Source: Pelargonium tetragonum
Lineage: Eukaryota > Streptophyta > Magnoliopsida > Geraniales > Geraniaceae
Reading direction: 5' to 3'
NCBI GenBank assembly: GCA_036897445.1
Contig: JAYMTL010000002.1
Span: 62,001-126,000 of the forward strand
DNA length: 64,000 nt
Positions 12,236-27,144 of this stretch are shown piece after piece (the stretch's first letter is position 1; each line of letters begins with the position of its first letter). The position numbers and the translations under genes are program-made. The notes below the pieces were generated by a model. The model saw only the letters and a program-made list of their open reading frames with translations. It did no database searches and was not told where the DNA came from.

Positions 12236-15200
12236 AAAAGCTTGCCCCCAAATAGAAGTTCCCTGTCGATGTAAGCTTATCAAACCCATTAGCGTATAAA
12301 TACGCCTATAAAAAATCTTGGACTGGGGACGTGACTCACTACCTAACGACACTGTTCCTGAAGAGGGTTCCTGATAAAAGCAATCTGAAATAATGCAGTC
12401 AGATTGTAATATTTATTAATTAGCAGCCCCGGGCCTGGCAATGCCAGCTTTGGTTAAAAAAAAAGTTACAATGAAGAGGAAGGTAAATCCCGCTAGAGTA
12501 TAAATAATTCTTCTTACTTCTTAGTAAATACAAGGCTTTCGCGTATAAGATTTAATTTATAGATGAGTGTTTGGAGTTGGCTAAGGTTCAGGGGTACCTA
12601 ATAGATATAAAGGAGTCCTATAAAGTCTTCGCAAACCAGAAAGCTCTTACAAAAGCTTAACCTGGAATTCCGCTTAGTATAGACGAATTTCTTACTTCAA
12701 AAACTTAGAACACCCAAGAGTTTTCCCGAGGATACTGAAAGAGAAACCTCTGTCATAAATCCCGTAAGTCTAAGGCCTCCGCTAACCGCTTAAGTCGATC
12801 GGTAATATACATTCTCAACCTCTTCAGGCGCAGACCCCTTGAGTTATACTCCTTCCCTAAACCGGTACTGTAAAATAAAATGTGAAGTACCCCCTTTCTT
12901 GACCCAAGTCTACAAGAAGTTATACGGCTTCTTATTCTTTGCGCTCGCATAAGTGCTGTTTAAACTAGAAAAGAATTGGTATAAATAACCTTTCAGTTCA
13001 AAAGAAAGCTTTGTAGTGCCTAAGTTGTAAATTATATAAGTTAAGAAACCTTGCTACTTGGATATGGATATAAAGACACTCTTTTACTAGTTCTGAGTTC
13101 GTTTTAATCTATATAAAGCTAAAGTGAAACTTCTACTATGTGCTGAATCTAGTAGACTTTCTTGGTTTTTTGGGAGGGTACTAAAGCAAGATTTCCTGCC
13201 ATACTCTTATGCATACCTTGTTTCATACCCTAATTCAGGAAGGAGCTCTTAGCTAGCAGTATAGTAAATTGAAAGATTTTTTCTTTTTTTCCTATGACTT
13301 TGGCTTATTTGACTTAATGCTGCTAGGCTCCTTCTTGTTAATATTCTTACTACCTGCACCTATAATATCTAGAGCTAGACGGATCTCTATCTTAGCCCTA
13401 TCTTATTCTTTTGATGATAGCTAATAGCTATATTCTTACGAGAAAACTCCTGTACGAATCGGTTTATAAGGCCAAAAAAATCTCTACTACTCCAACCCAA
13501 AAGGAAAGCTATAACCGGGCTTTTGGACCCTAAATTAGTGGAATGAAATAACTTATACGAATTTCTTCCTTTTTAGTAGCACAGAATCCGGAAGAATCCC
13601 CTTAGCTGTACCTGTCAGCTATACAACTCCTAGCGATACCTGCTTTATTAGCCTTACCCTTGGAGATATACCTTTCCTATAAATTAACCTTCCTATTTTT
13701 TCTTATGAGTACAGCTACACCCTTTCTCTTAAGGCACTGGTTAAAGGAAATCCAACAAGAAACTTTGCATAAAAGCTATACTAAGTGCTATACCCTCCTT
13801 ATTATTTAACCAGGAATTGTTAGAACCGTTAAACTACACTTTATTCATTTCTTAGATACGTTGTAGATGATAGAGGGATTCCCGAGGGAAAGATAAAGCC
13901 CTATTTTCAACCAATACTGGTTACGATTTCCTATAAAAAGTTGTGCATTAGTCTGAGACTTTCGAAGGCATTCCATATATTATAAGGTATTCCCCTATAT
14001 TTCTATCCCAGAAAAGATCCGAGGTGCAGAAGAGGCCCTCAACAATATCCGCGCCGGGATTCTATAATCAGAGTAAGTACTAAAAAAACTTATCAAACAA
14101 GTATTCTAGTTTTTTTATAGCTGGGGCCCTACCTAGGTTTTATACAGCTACCACTCCCTCCTCTGCTTGGTGAAAAGTTCGGGGAATCCTTATCTTTTCT
14201 TTTATTTGTAAGAAACTTTTAGAAAGTTTTGTGGTATTCCGCACGTTATCACCTTTTAGTTGAATTTATATAGGACTTTTGGCGAACTTCCCTGCTCTGT
14301 AAAGCCAGTCCTAGAGTTTATCCCTTTAAGGAATTAAAAAGGGCCAGGAGAATCTTATGAACTCTCTAATAAGCTGCTTTTTTTTATTTAGTGCATATGA
14401 TGAGGCAATATATAAGATACTAATATAACGGCTTGGAACTTGTTTAAATAGCAACTAGGAATCCCTTGACTCCGCTGTTCTACGAAGTGGATAACAATAT
14501 AGACAAAAGTAGAAGAGAACTCTTTTATACCAAATAGCAACTCTAGAATTCCCCTTTTTCCTAAACTTCAGTAAATAGATTCTCATTTCTAACTCCTGTT
14601 TCGTTTTAGTACTATATATTGTATAGAGTCGTTAACCAAACCTTTTCTCTTAAGTATCTTAAAATTAGTAGTTTATTATTATAAGCGCTTCGTTTTGTTG
14701 TAACCAAAAATGGATAATTTATAAAAAGGGTAAACTTTCATATTTAAACCTTTTGTTTTACTTTTCACTCGTTGATTAAAAAAAATCTCCAAAGGGTTTC
14801 CTTAACCAAGTGGGATGCCTACTAATGCCTTTATTGTTAGGGGTGAATTCTTCTGGACCCTATCTTTGACTTATTCTATTTCTATGATATAGAAGGCGCT
14901 TTGTTCTATCTCTAATGAGCGCCTCTCTACCGCAGTACCCCCGCGAAAAACTTCTTGCATTAAATAAGAGTAATTATTAAAAAAACCCTACACGCATCAT
15001 GCACAACTTTCTTAAAATCTAGCAGGATTGGGTCCCGTAAGTTGGAGTATATACAAAGCAATTTAGAGGAACATAGATGGGAATCTCCCCGAGGAACTAG
15101 AAAGAACCCTTGGTCGAATGCGAATTGAAGAAAAATGGCTTTTTATATTATAAAGAAAAGTCTAGACTAAGTAACCAACATATTCTATATAAGCTCCGCC

Positions 15201-15900
15201 CAAATTAAAGACTTAACTGCTTAACAGTGGAACACCTAAGAATATCCTTGAAAATACCTATCCGGTGCCTATTATTTTATTCTTAGTATCCCCCTTATTT
15301 AAAACCAAAGCTTTCTATAGGAACTCCTTGCTCTAAGTGAATTCTTAAATAAGTGTAAACTAAATCCTTAACCTCGAGGACTCCAAAGGGTACCTTTTAT
15401 TTTTGATTGAAGATTGAAAGTGGATATAAAAGGATAAAGTCAATATTTCTTTAAATAGCAGTGTCTTTCCGGGATTGTAAAAAGGTTTTCATTTATAAAA
15501 GGGTTTTATATTAAGCTGCAACTTCCTTTGGTATCTAAATTAGTGAAGATATAGAATCAAGGCTACAGACCCGTTTTCATTATAAAATACCGAATACCCG
15601 GAATAAAAAAACTATAAATGAGGGATTCTCTTTTACACTAGACAGAAAAAATTGTAGTTCGGGGATACGCAGTATCCAGCTTTCTAGACAATAAAAAATC
15701 TCGATCAAAACCAAAGTCTAAATTCAATTTCAATCATTCTATTGAGTCTTTTACGTAACTTATATCAATCGAATAGAGGGCTTCCTCGGCTGTGCCAAAA
15801 AAATTCTAAGGCCTTTCTCATACTAAATAACGCATTCTTACGTCATATATGATTGTTTTGTTCTTTTTCCTCTTTTTTACTAGAGAATTTTGCTATCCAA

Positions 15901-15932
15901 GTGTTCTGTACTTGTTGTGTTCTGTACTTGTT
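15901..15932. repeat. Perfect 16-bp tandem duplication
   Basis: GTGTTCTGTACTTGTT occurs twice head to tail without change. Confidence 0.97.
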
Positions 15933-17811
15933 AGTCTCGACTTATCCTATTAAGGGTACTTCTTAACGCTGTATTGCTTCAATTTGTAAAAATTCAAAGT
16001 AAAGGGTTTTAGCTTTTAGTTGTAGCTTCCTTAAAAATACCTGGGATGGGTGAAGGTCAAAGAGGAGATAGTAGTACCAGATCTATTTATATAGGTATCA
16101 AGTAACGAGTATCTGGATTAGCTTTTTTAGAAAAAGATAGAAGAGGAGGGGGCTCCCTATTCTATTTATTAGAGTTTAAGAATTTTAAGCATTTAGTTAG
16201 TAAGTTAAGCTTCTAATCCTATTATTCAAGGACCCCTGACTGAGTATATAGAGGAGTCCTATTCCTTTTGGATAATTTCCTTTTTAGTTAAAAACCCCTA
16301 AAGTAAAGTTTGCTTTTTACGAGGTTACATTTCAAATTCAAGGACAAAACTTTTACCAAAGGCACCTATTAAATAAAGAATCACAAACGAAGAAAGCCTC
16401 TTACACAAGCTCTTAAATGAAAATTTTTTCCTGAAGTTCTTTTTATATCACAAGTGTACTGAAAGCTCTCTATAAAGTAACGCCAGGTAAGGCCCGAGTC
16501 TCTAGTTAAGAAACTTCTACTACTAAGATTACTTTTAAAAAGAAAATAAAGGTGTTAAAAAAAGGACTAAAAAAGCTTCTCCTACTATCTCTTTTTAAAA
16601 TGAAAAAATTGAATACCAAAGCAAAAAAGCCCCTTATAGTTAGATTCTTTGTACACAAACAACTAATAGCTATTTAAAGACGGGACCCTACAAATTTTAT
16701 TCTTAGATTTTTGTTACTGGGCCGGGTAGCTACTATACTATCTAACTTTCTTTTATTCTTCAAACAAGTCTTTAGGACCTCTTTGAAACAAAGAAACTTC
16801 CGATCTTAGTTAATAACTAAAAGAATCTCCTGTATTTAGTTAAAGATAAAGAAACTCAAACTATAAATTATTCCACATTAATTTCTTTTCAATTAGATAG
16901 ACCCGGGCCCGCTTACCTTGTCCAACAGTTTTCTGTATACCACTAAAGTATCTACCTCGGGAGGACTCCTACTCCTATACAAGCTGCAAGTAAAGACTCA
17001 TTAAAATCCCTTAATAGGGACTCCCGATAAAACTTTCTAAACTAAGCAAAAAATGAAAAGAAGTAAACAAGAAGTTCCTCCGAGAATATACCCAGAGCCT
17101 TTCGCTCAAAGACTTTATATACATGAGTTGTACAGGGGGATAGGTAAACTTCTTAGACGGAAAATCCATGTTATGTAAAATCTAAAAAGAGTTGTTAGGC
17201 TCCTGAAGTAACCAAGAGTGCGTCTTATTAATGAGAGGCCTTCCCTATCTTTATAGCTTACAAAAGAGTAACTGTCCCCGTGGAATTTTCCTTTGTAGTA
17301 AGAGTAGTTATTAAGCGCCCCGAGTGCTATATTATTTTCATCTTGTGAGCTACCTTAGGAATAACAGAAAAAGCTTTAAGACTGTACCTAATTACTGTAA
17401 TTACTGGATATTCCCTTTATTACATTACAGGACTTTTTAAGGAAACCCCCTCCGCGATTCTAAATTCGGCAGAATAAACCAGGCTAACTAAAACTTGTTT
17501 GGGGCTAAACCCGTGGGAATTTCTATTTTAAACTTAAATTTCAGGCTTGTCTTAACCCCGTACTTCAATTGCTATTTCTTTCCTTTTATGTAATCACCAA
17601 TCCCATAGAGCAACGATATAAACGAACTTTAGTATAGCAGCTGAAAAGCCCTTAAAAAGGATAGAACCTCCCGAGAGTTCCTTTTTTACGAAATTCTTTT
17701 GATTGCGGGTCCAACAAATTATAAAAAAAGTGTCAATTTTCCTAGATTTTATACTCCCTAAAAGGATTTATCTACCAGTCTAAATGTCCAAAGTACCCCG
17801 AGCCCCTCCTT

Positions 17812-17822
17812 TATATATATAT
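17812..17822. repeat. Short (TA)n tract
   Basis: Five and a half TA units. Nothing else notable surrounds it. Confidence 0.9.
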
Positions 17823-20019
17823 TTAAAGCTCTTAAAGATAAGGAATCTACTTTGAATTGAAAACAAAGCCAAAGTAAAAAGTGCATTTATTGTGCGCTTA
17901 AGTACTCTTTAAGGTTTTTTATCCAAGTTAAGAGCCCTTTTTCATATGGTTTAGACCCTACTAAATAAAAAAACAAAAGGAGCTGTAGAATCCTTTGCGA
18001 CTCTAACTTCTAGAGCTAGATAAAGAATACGTATACTTTATATAAATAAACTTTGTCTTATTTATTCTTAAGATTTGGAATATGAGAAGTACCCTGTACG
18101 AAACCCCTTACTGTGTAATAGGGCCTTTCTTTTTTTAAGAGTTAATTAGATATTTACAATTTACTAAAGAGGAAAAGCATCCAAATTCAATTTATATTGT
18201 ACTTGAAAAAGAAAAGTTTCTTAATTTTGAAGCAGCAGTTCTAAAAAAAACTTTACTAGAATTCAGGCACTCCCTTTGAGAGTAGTAATATAGGGTAAAC
18301 TTTTTTCTCAGTGCATATTACTCGACTTCTGTTACTCTATAGCAAGCAAAAGAAACACAAAGGCATGAATATAAATGAGGAACTTCTGTGCAACACAATT
18401 CAAGTTATAGGATAAACTAGGGTTATAGGAGGACCCCTAGAGTGACCCGATAAGATTCTCTTTCTTCAATCCTTATGCAGCATCTACTTTCTCCCTTTCA
18501 GGTTCCCCGAAGTAGCTTAGCCCTATTTACAAGTTAAACTTGTGTTACCCCTCGTGAGATATTACTCCTTGACACAGGAATAGTTATAAAAGTGCATAGC
18601 TATATTTAAAATTTAAGAGCGCATAATACGAGCAATTTCAGCGCCTCTACTTACTAAAAGGAAAAAGAGACCACATACAAGGAATACTAGAGTCTAACCG
18701 GTGAAATCCCTTACGTTTGTCTTAATTTAATCTATTTTCGAAAAGTTCGCTTTATAAAAAAGAAAGTCTTGGGTTAAATGTTAATAATTACGCTGCTGCC
18801 GATACTAAAGTTTCCCCCACTTCACATTAAGTCTAACTTACTTTCTTTTCAGGGTATATACTAGAAACTACCCCGGGGAGTCGATTTTCAAACTTTTGGT
18901 CCCGACTCCCCTGCTTATTTTTAAAGGTTTTGTTTGATTCAATCAGCTTCCTAAAAATTTTTTAATATAGTTTACTTCTTTTGGGCTGCCTACTAAGCAA
19001 ATTAACGAGGTATTGTAGAAACTTACCCTACTTTCAGTTACTATCAAGGTAAATCACTCCTTAGGGCGGGACTCCCCAAGAATTTCCAATAGTGGAAAAA
19101 TACTAAATGAGCAATGTCTTTCTTATAACACTTAAGCCTTAAGTGCTAGCCCTACCCTAAGACTAGGAGTTTGAGTATTTTAGAATTAAATTAAGTAAAG
19201 TACAGGTAACAGAAGCTAATAATACAAAAACCTGTAGATCTTTTACTGCTAAAAAAAATGTATTTAACCTGGGAAGGAACCCCCTCCAATAGTACGAGTA
19301 TAAACTAAAATTAGGGTCAACAAAGGTTAGGGGTTGTCCGAACAATTGTACGTATATAAAAGTCGACCTATAGAAAAGTGCTTCATTTTATGGTCCATAT
19401 GGAAATCGATACCTTAATTTGCTTCCAAGAATGGCTATAGATTCATAACTAAAATACAAAGTAAATTACACAATGTGCGAACTCCTTCTAATCCTGCACT
19501 CTTTCTCGTCTAATATAATGATATTTCTATATGGCTATTAAAGAGACTGTAGACTAAAATCGGTAAAATCCTTCTGAAATCTCAATTTTACCTAAGTAAA
19601 TGTAAACAAAATATATGCTAGGACTAAATCTTAAAATTTGCTTTAATAAACAGTTAATATTTATGTAAAGAGCTTTTTTATGTAAGACAAGGCAAAGTAA
19701 GCTGTTTACCGTATGCTGGCAGAGAAGCCCTCTAGGAAAAGTGAAGAGGTATTAGCTATACTTAAATACATGAATTTTATGATTATGATAAAATCACTTA
19801 AGTGTAAATATATTGTTCTGTTCTTTCAGATTGGGAGACTTCCTATTATTTTATAATTGAAAGTAGAGTTCTTAGTTGACCATTACCCAAAGGTTAAAAA
19901 AAGTTTGATTACTAATCCCTTAGTTCCATATAACATGGGTACCTTTAGGGAGTAGTTCAATTTCAAGTATAGAGCTCCCCTTTTTCGGGAGTGACTAATA
20001 TAAAACAAGACCGCTCAAG

Positions 20020-20062
20020 TACTAATAACTAAGTAAATGGAAGGCTTTATTAGTTATTAGTA
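20020..20062. repeat. Hairpin, 13-bp perfect stem, 17-base loop
   Basis: TACTAATAACTAA at 20020-20032 is the reverse complement of 20050-20062. The stem is AT-rich. There is no adjoining gene and no T-run that would make it a bacterial-style terminator. Confidence 0.95.
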
Positions 20063-23000
20063 GATTTTGAGGCCTTTTCGAGGGCTCCTATAGCTAATTT
20101 AATCAAAGTTTTGTACTTAAAGAAGCTTCCTTTATTCTAACCGGGTTTTACGAAGTCTTTATCTTACAGTAAGGAATTGACTGCCCTCTGGAAAGACCCT
20201 TTTGGAGTCCTTATACTTTGTTGGTTAGATATTCTGGTAATTAAAGCAGCAATTCCCGGAGTAGCTTTCCTTGTTTTTCAATCTGAGTGTTTTAATTTAT
20301 AATATTATACCCGCGTTTCCTTTCTTCGGAATTTTTGTTTTATGCTTTTAGTATTTTATAAAAAGCAGCTGAGGCCCTTAGGAAGCATTAGCAGCTTCTA
20401 CTGGCTACGTTTTTAACTAGCCTATAGTCTAAGTTTAAAAATGCTAATCATGTGTCAAATTAGTATTTTGTCACCTACTTTCCAAGCTATTAAATCGGGA
20501 ATGTTGAGAATCTGAGTTTCTTGCAAGTTTAAGACTAAGCCTTACTTTTGGTACAGGTTATCAAAGAAAGAGAAAAATAACTGGTGTTAAGCGGCCTTTA
20601 GGCTCGTAGTGTTGTAATGTATATTACAAGTAAATAGGAAGAAATTGCAGTTTTAGGGGTTTTAGATACACATTTTAAAAGTAAGACCTATATAGTTAGT
20701 TAGTATAAGCCAATATGTAATAAGTTTACATCTTTATATAACCCCCAGGAATCCACTTAATTGAATCCTACAGGAAAGCCTTATTAGTAAATTATGCTAA
20801 ACCTAGATCTAAATAGTTAACTCTACGAAAAATGACAGGTATATTTAAAAAACTTGCTTTATTCTTTAGCAAGCGAGAATCCGTTAATTATTAAACAAAT
20901 CTTTGTAAAACAATACAAGAAAAAAGAAGGAAAGTTTAAAGCAGCAATATCCCAAGACTCTAAACTAGAACTTTTCTAGTAAGTTCAGGAATTTCTGTAA
21001 CTTTTAGTGCTTAAATTTTTCATATTAAAGCGTGTACTGCTCTTGATATGGGAAGCTTCTTTTAAAGTTAAAGTGAGGGGTTGGTTCTGTTGCATCTCTC
21101 TTTTGTACTTCGATTAGGTTTTTTTTATTTCTTTTTACATTAAATTTCGGCAGTTACTTAGAGCATTATCTCATCAACTAAAAAGAAAAAAAGGTATAGT
21201 TCAAACAAAGGAGTAGCTTGCACAATATGAAAACCAGATTTGTTCCTTTCTAAGCTTAGTCTTCGGGGTTTCCTGCTCGTGCACTTATAGTAGTATAAAA
21301 ACGTATCCTTGAGAAAAATTCCAACTTAAGTAAATCAATATAGACTTGCCAAGCAATGAAAAGGAATGCTGGGTTCCTATAAAAATTTTCAATTACGTTA
21401 ATCTTTTCAAGCAATGCTATTTATTTGAGAGAGCCCCGTGTAGGCTACTAAAAAGTGAAAGAAGTTTGATAAATTTACTATGAAAAGTCACGAGTTACAC
21501 ATAAGGGTCCAAACAAGAAAAGACTTAGCTCTACCAGGGAGCTGTACGGCATAAATTTGATATTATAGAAAAGAAAAACAAAGTGATAAACCGGATTAAA
21601 AAGAAATTCCTAAATTTAAGGGCATAGCGTAAGAAACGCAAGGTGTATTTTCCCTTATGACGTGGGATGAGTCTTTATTTTCCTATTAAATAGGAGCTTT
21701 CTGGGGCAGTTCTAGGTTCAAATCCAGATAAAATTGACTAGTATATAATTTTGTCCTAGGATACTAGAGCTTATTACAATTCCCTTTTTCTAAATGATAA
21801 TTTAGATAACTTTCTTGGAATTCCTTATAATTATCCTTGTACAACCTTTTCAGTCACTCCTAAATATTGTGGGTTTCAAAAAGGGGCCTACATTCCGGCT
21901 TAGATTAGACAGCTTCTACTTTGACCTAAATCTCGTTTAAAGAAATTTACTGAATTAATACAAGAACTTTATCCCAACTTGACTATACCGCTTCGAAGGG
22001 TTTACCTTCAGAGCTCTACAACTCGCCCTTTACTAAACTAAAATATTATGAGAAATAACTAGAAACTTCTTGTAAGATAAGAAGGTATCGAACTCCTTAT
22101 TTACATTTACATACATATTTAACTTCACCTGTATTCGGTTTGCCTCTGACCTTATACGTTTTCCCTCCCTTTGTCTTGTAGAGCCGAAAGGGATTGGTCT
22201 TAAATTATTACTAAAACAAACACTGCTTTATTAGATCCTCGTTTACATCTTAGTTAGACCTTAATGTTTCGATTTTAAACTAATCCTGAGATATTCCACT
22301 TAGGAGCTTCGTGCTTTTCCTATAATTGTGTGGCTACTTACTAGAGCTTTCTGGCCAGGGTCGCCCAAAACTCGAAAAAGGTTTTGCTTAGCCTATAAAC
22401 TAAACCGGAATTTTATAAGTCCGTAAAAAGATTAGGTCTCTCCTTATCTTTAGTTCGGACAAATTTCTTATCTAATTAAAAATTTTTATTTAAGGTGTGT
22501 CTGCTTGACAAAAGGATTTCTAGTGTTCCCCCGATTCCTGTTCCTTTTTTAAGTCTCCTCAAGGAAATTGACAGCTAATAACATAAGAATTAAACAGACG
22601 TCAGGATTGTGAGAGTGCTCCGTGTATATTAAGAAATAGAACTTACAAACCTGGATAAGAGTGCCTGAGATTAAAGTCTCATCAACACGCTAGCGGGCCA
22701 ACCTATATGAATACCTTTTCACAACTTCCTTGTATTATATTCAACAAAATTTAGCTGGAGGGCCTGCAAGAAGTTCTTCTGGTGTAAGTTTACCAGTATT
22801 GTATATAGTATAAATAACTTACAAAGGCTTCTTAGAAAGATCTTCGGCTCTTTTTATTATATACAAGAAGGACTTTAGCGTCTTATCTTAGTGAAAAATT
22901 CTTTAACGGTTACAGCAAAAAGGTTAACAAGGTTTGTCCTTGAGTCGTTTTTACAAGGTACTCTAATTGGCGACTTCCTCTTAAACAAAGTAGCTTGGAT

Positions 23001-25497
23001 TAGACTTTTGTATAGTATGAAGACTTTTTTACATATAATAGATTATTTAATGTAATACAACAGTTGAGAATACTAGTATATTGCTTTGAAAGGAGCTTAG
23101 TATAGAAACTAAACCCTCTTTTTACATGATGATAGTGTAGGCCCATATTTTCGTGTCATAATATCAGCTATCCCCTAGTACAATGAAAGACCCTTTTTCT
23201 TTGTTTGTATTTGCTGCTATCTAGTATACACAGTAAGCGGGGCACTGAAATAGGTCAAAACTAGAAGGACCCTATTGCGTACGTAAACTTAGCGAAGTTT
23301 TAACGCCTTATCTTCTACTTTTTAGAAGAATTCGGAAGCTTTCCTTATATTTTAAGACTCCTTAAAAACTTTATATTCCTGTGATTTAGCACTCCTGGGA
23401 TTAATTGATGTAATGCGCTAATAGAGTACAAAAGAAAGGAAGTATGCAGGCAGAGTTTTAGTATAGAAATTGCTGCTCTTTACATTTTGTTTCAACGGGT
23501 ACTTTACAGTGACACAAACTTTTGACTACGTTTTATTTTAAGGGCTCGGCATAAGATAAGAAAAAGTTATGAAGAATAACAAATTCGGGATAGATAAAGC
23601 AAGTAAGAGTATGAATAAGAGGTGTCTATAAGGTATATAGGTATTCCAGTTACTGGATCCTATCATATAAATATATCCGGATTTCCTATGGGTATGTCCT
23701 ATATAGTTAAAATTTTTAGTCAATAAGGTAAAATTAAGGCTTAGTTTTCAATTTACTAACTAGCTTCGCTTCAATTAGAGAAACACAGTAACCTGTTTTA
23801 AGGCTTGCATACTCCTGCTATAACTATAAGAGTATTTAAACAATAAACAAAGTCATTTTGGAATTAGACTCTGGGCACCCATATAGCAGGAAAAAGAGAT
23901 AAACTCTGAATTTCCGTAACCTACTTCAATTTATTGCTGGAGCTAGTCTCATATATAAAATCCTATACTGGCGCTACAATCTTCCTTTTATTTTGAACCT
24001 ATGGTCCTCTATTTTCTTTTTATTAGGTTCGCTTTAGTTTTTGGAATAAGGGGCCTTACTTTTGAACAATTTATAGAGAGACTTCTTCTTTTTTGAACTT
24101 TGGCATTCCGCGGGACACCCATAAGATTAGGACTCCTGTAGCTAGCACTGTTAATTAAGCGGGATAGAAAAACCTAAACAATGACTTATTATTAGTTAAC
24201 GGATTACACCAAACTAAGCCGCACTTACACTTAAAAAGATCCACTTAGAGTTTAATGTTTAATAGAGTGGCCCTAGCAGGTAGTCTCTAAAAAAAAAAGG
24301 GGGAGGGGTGAATCTAGTGTCACCAAAAACCAAACAGCAAGACCCTATAGAGAAGGTTTTTGGGGACTACTTTTATTAAATAAATCTTGAGTAAGAACCC
24401 TCTAAGATTTTTTTGAAACTTTTTAGGTTCTCTTAAGAAGACTTACGAATTTCTAAGGCATTTCTTCCTAAGGGTTTAACTTAAAATTAGGGTTGAGTAA
24501 GCTTTTTTTACTACATACGAACTTACAAATTCTATTGTTTTGCTGGTCGGATCTTTTTTTGTTTACTCTACATCGAAAGTTAACAGAGCTTTTTTACACA
24601 GGAGGCTGGGTTTCAGATTATATAAAAACCAAGTTTTGTTTAAGTGAAAAGCCTCCTATTAAACCATATTTGTAGTAAGTATAAAAAGAAACCCTGAGAG
24701 ATGGTGGTATGCTTTGTACGCCGGTCATACTCCCAAGCTTTTGCTGTCAAGTAGGACTTTCTAAATTAGGTATAACTATACCGCGTAGGAAAGTCTAATA
24801 CATCTAGATTGTATCCGCAAAAAGTTGGAAATATTATATAGAATGGCCCGGATAAATCTTATTACAAAACAAAGAGTAAAGCTTTGTTTTGTCTCACGTT
24901 AAAAGTTTGTATCGGGTAAGGGGTTTTCCCTATGCAGCTGCAACCCCCCGCTTTCGGCACCTCAGTAACATTTTAGTTCTTGCTATCCCCTTAAAAAAGG
25001 GAGTAGGGCTCCGGAGGTTCCCTATATTAATTGAGAGTCTTTTTTATAGTACAAACCTGAAGCTTCCTTCGATAAACTATAGGTTCTATTTTTTTGTAAG
25101 CAGATTCTACTTTTCACGAGGGCTTCCTTCCTGAGTTAAGTATAAATATGTGTTATCTGGCACCAAGCCGGGCTAATCTAAAGAATTGCAGAATTCAGAC
25201 CTGTCGGTTCACACCTAAGTAGGAGCCCCCTTTGGACTCAGTAGAAACTTTTGAGCCCTGTTAAGCTGAAGTATAGGATAGATAACGCTTTTGTAAGACT
25301 AGGCTAAGGGATTAGGTGATTTACTTAGGTTAAGAAATCCTTATAAAAGAAAGAAGACTCCCATCTCAGTCAAATTTAACACTACACTAGTAGAGGACGC
25401 CTCCGCGGGATATATTAACTTAATAAATAGTGTACTAAGCGTTTTCCTTTTTTAGTACATTTCGTAATGAAAAGGAAGAAATAGACGAAAGGTTTTT

Positions 25498-25515
25498 CAC
25501 GTCCTACACGTCCTA
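25498..25515. repeat. Perfect 9-bp tandem duplication
   Basis: CACGTCCTA occurs twice head to tail. Confidence 0.95.
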
Positions 25516-26899
25516 TTCGCTAGGGAAAGCCAGAAGATCTTAATTGGACACTGATTGCAGCTTCCTTATAAGAGGAAAACAAAAGAAGAAGAAGTTGGCT
25601 TGTGGCTATCCTAACTATCTACTCTACTATTAGGATTCTTACTCTACCGAAAGTGAAAAGTACAGCATTTTGTGACTGAGAAGAGAATACTTGCGAGTAC
25701 TTCAAGGAGACTTATGAACTAAAGAACTTTACACTTTGTGGCCGAAGAACCTTTATTTGTTGCACTAAGTTACTAAGGGAAGGATAGCGGGAGCGCTTGA
25801 TAAAGTAAACCTAAATAAAGGACCACTAGATTGCTAGGTTGGTAAGGACTTTGACAACTTTTTCAACTATGTCTCGTGCATTTCTTGAAGTCATTAACGA
25901 GATTTCTTATTTCTTACTAGAGTTCTTAACTCTGTGTTAGCTCCTTCTCTCTGCTAACTGTCCTGTTAGACATGAGATACTTCTTTCTACTCCTTTTACT
26001 ATTCTCAGCAAGGCTTTTTTTAGTTTATACTGCGGGCTCCGGGGTAACTCACCTCTCATCAAAAGCGCTAAACTTGTTTTCTTAATTTTGACAAGCTTTG
26101 ACCTGGAAAACTTTTATAAAAAATGTATAACTTTACTTTAGCTAAATTACATACGCGGAGAATTCTAGGACCCTTTTTATATATTTCAAAGATATCCGGA
26201 TTTCAGAACAGGGGAAACTCTACTTCTCTACTTGTTGCGTCATCGAAATAAAAAGCTCCTGGGGAATACTTTCTAAAACAGATATGGCCTTGCGCTTTAG
26301 TTCGGAAATTCCTAGTTTACACTCAGCAAAAAAGAACTCGGGGTCTCGTAAGAAAAGCTATTGGGATTTTCCTTGCCGAACTTAGTAGGGTAGGGAGCCG
26401 CGAGGTAAATAAAAATGAAATATAAAGAAGAGTAGGCGCGTATACTATCCATACTCATATAAACCCGTTTATCACGAATATATGCAGTTAAAACTTAAGC
26501 TAATTACTGGGATAAAACTTATATTTGCTGCAACTGCTACCAGATCCCAGAGTATATAATATATAAGAAGGCATATGTAACTCTGCTAGGAGGACGCGAA
26601 TAACCAAGGAAAGAAAAAAACTGCCTCTTGCTTAATTCCGTGCACAATATCGAATGCAGATAAAAATTAGGGCAAGGCCAGCCCCGTCCTAATCCTCGAG
26701 ATTTTATATCTTTTTTACTGGATATGTTTAACCCTATTTTTGAGTAACAACTCTGAGTTCTAAGTTTGTAAAGCATATCAAAAAGCTGCGGCTTTATTTT
26801 ATCAATTACGTATATTTTTAAGATGAGTCCCCCTTTTTAAGTCATTTGTCTTTTTTTAATTCTTGGTGGTGCTGCTAGTGTAAGTATATACTATCATAT

Positions 26900-27000
26900 A
26901 TACCATAATGCCTTAACCTTCTTCGGATGCACTCAGTCGGTAAGAGTAATACAGGCTATTCACTCTAAGCAAGCTTACCTCCGGTGTCAGTAACTCCAGA
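26900..27000 (-). pseudogene. Histone H2B-like remnant (C-terminal half)
   Basis: Read on the minus strand this is the clearest H2B-like piece. ACTGACACCGGAGGTAAGCT corresponds to A-x-E-A-S-K-L-A at 26990-26967. A shortened stretch ends in GCCTGTATTACTCTTACCG (A-V-x-L-L-L-P). TCCGAAGAAGGTTAAGGC then follows (S-E-G-T-K-A). The order is that of H2B, with about 15 codons of the Y-N-K-x-S-T-I-T-S-R-E region and the L-A-K-H region missing. A near copy lies at 27750-27835. Confidence 0.5.
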
Positions 27001-27144
27001 GGACAAGAGGGATAGACCTTAGACAACTATAACTATATAATACTATAATAGACTTTTCCCACAGTAAAAGGTATCTCCTATTAGACCAAGCTTCTCTTTA
27101 TAGAGCTCTTAACTCCTCTAAGTTTCTGTCGTAACTCTGACTAC

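Larger units (their letters stand above)
12236..26899. other. Long featureless spacer
   Basis: Almost 15 kb without a gene I can support. It holds the 16-bp duplication at 15901, the TA tract at 17812, the hairpin at 20020 and the 9-bp duplication at 25498. A weak T-arm-like text lies near 21715. A short stretch near 24340 resembles a conserved large-subunit rRNA motif, but too briefly to annotate. Confidence 0.65.

Noticed and set aside
24335-24365. AACAGCAAGACCCTAT, resembling a conserved large-subunit rRNA motif
   Set aside because: Only about 16 bases fit and the flanks do not follow rRNA. It could be a tiny fragment but cannot be supported.
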